NCBI GenBank assembly: GCA_044867645.1
Contig: JBIOVI010000017.1
Span: 3,342-67,341 of the forward strand
Direction: 5' to 3'
Source: VRUE01 sp044867645
GTDB lineage: Bacteria > Actinomycetota > Thermoleophilia > Solirubrobacterales > 70-9
Length of the DNA: 64,000 bases
The stretch's first letter is position 1. Every line of letters begins with the position of its first letter. Below the pieces are notes generated by a model. It ran no database searches and was not told the origin of the DNA. It saw only the letters and a program-made list of their open reading frames with translations. Below are positions 63,792 through 64,000 of the stretch, one piece after another. A program made the translations under genes and the position numbers.

Positions 63792-64000
63792 CTAAACGAG
63801 CTCCAAATAGACCATCTCGGTCGAATCCGACCGACGCGGACCAAGCTTGACAATCCGCGTGTAGCCCCCAGGCCGCTCGACATACCGCGGCGCAACCTCC
63901 TCGAACAGCTTGTGCACGATGAACTTGTCGTTGTGCAGCGTCGCCAGCGCCTGGCGCCGGGCATGTAGGTCGCCACGCTTGGCCAGCGTGATCAGCTGCT
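63792..64000 (-). CDS. rplQ: 50S ribosomal protein L17, C-terminal part (cut by window edge)
   Basis: 68 residues plus a partial codon are visible, ending at TAG 63792. The C-terminal sequence QLITLAKRGDLHARRQALATL, KLFEEVAPRYVERPGGYTRIVKLGPRRSDSTEMVYLELV is unmistakable L17. The N-terminus continues beyond 64000. L17 sits near the polypeptide exit tunnel. Its position suggests that an rpoA/ribosomal-protein operon lies just outside the window on this strand, with rplQ as its last gene. Confidence 0.95.
   Translation of the reverse strand, partial: QLITLAKRGDLHARRQALATLHNDKFIVHKLFEEVAPRYVERPGGYTRIVKLGPRRSDSTEMVYLELV

Noticed and set aside
1..64000. CRISPR arrays, transposases or rRNA genes
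   Set aside because: No repeated 23-40 bp units with spacers, no transposase motifs and no rRNA-like sequence were seen.

Overview
The window is a 64 kb chromosomal segment of a high-GC, aerobic, lipid- and acyl-CoA-degrading actinobacterium. The very high G+C at third codon positions, frequent GTG and TTG starts, MerR/TetR/MarR-controlled acyl-CoA genes, a PECR-type reductase, an F420-type (DUF385) oxidoreductase, a two-domain anti-sigma ATPase and an exported six-cysteine family all fit class Thermoleophilia (Solirubrobacterales-like). That placement is inference from gene content; no rRNA is present. One tRNA (Pro-CGG) is present. There is no CRISPR array, transposase, phage module or replication origin.

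Layout. 1-907: minus-strand cassette with a small winged-helix-like protein, a small basic protein and the start of a trypsin-like protease cut by the window edge. 1080-3416: degV and two tandem exported six-cysteine paralogs of lower GC. 3629-4475: three-gene small membrane-protein operon, including a 44-codon gene. 4492-9090: nitrilase-TetR operon with a palindromic operator, then a large cyclase-AAA-TPR protein. 9104-20405: SDR, epimerase and a MerR-controlled locus (crotonase, carboxyltransferase, BKACE, alpha-methylacyl-CoA racemase, MerR, divergent acyl-CoA dehydrogenase), a three-domain receiver/thioredoxin-reductase-like fusion without redox cysteines, and a second acyl-CoA dehydrogenase. 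20370-21090: a GNAT gene flanked by a duplicated copy of the dehydrogenase 3' end. 21107-28536: two SnoaL-like proteins, a cell-wall amidase, GNAT, glyoxalase-like, SixA, two SDRs, F420-type oxidoreductase, lactonase-like hydrolase and PlsC acyltransferase. 28787-36633: TetR-glpK, amidase, cupin, GT2, a biotin carrier protein overlapping a methylmalonyl-CoA-decarboxylase-like crotonase, AlkA-like glycosylase and a diguanylate cyclase. 36630-44377: GH3 enzyme and biotin genes bioB-F-D and bioA, split by a MarR-controlled drug exporter. 44478-51843: NUDIX, LemA, rubredoxin, GMC oxidoreductase, Mn-SOD, a sigma-B-type partner-switching module, a ferritin-like protein and tRNA-Pro. 51900-64000: MocR regulator, FAD oxidoreductase, DsbA-like protein, FadD, patatin, PBP4, LigA, SurE, TruA and the end of RplQ.

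How the genes fit together. Much of the window handles CoA thioesters: activation (FadD), dehydrogenation (two dehydrogenases), hydration or isomerisation (crotonases), biotin-dependent carboxyl transfer (carboxyltransferase, separate biotin carrier), beta-keto acid cleavage (BKACE) and stereochemical editing of 2-methyl branches (racemase). Biotin genes supply the cofactor. No biotin carboxylase subunit or HMG-CoA lyase is in the window, so the pathway is incomplete here.

Most distinctive items: the racemase/BKACE/carboxyltransferase locus with its palindromic operator; the cysteine-less receiver-glutaredoxin-like-TrxR-like fusion; the 17-bp perfect palindrome at the bioF-bioD junction; the tandem six-cysteine secreted proteins; and the duplicated gene-end repeat around the GNAT gene.
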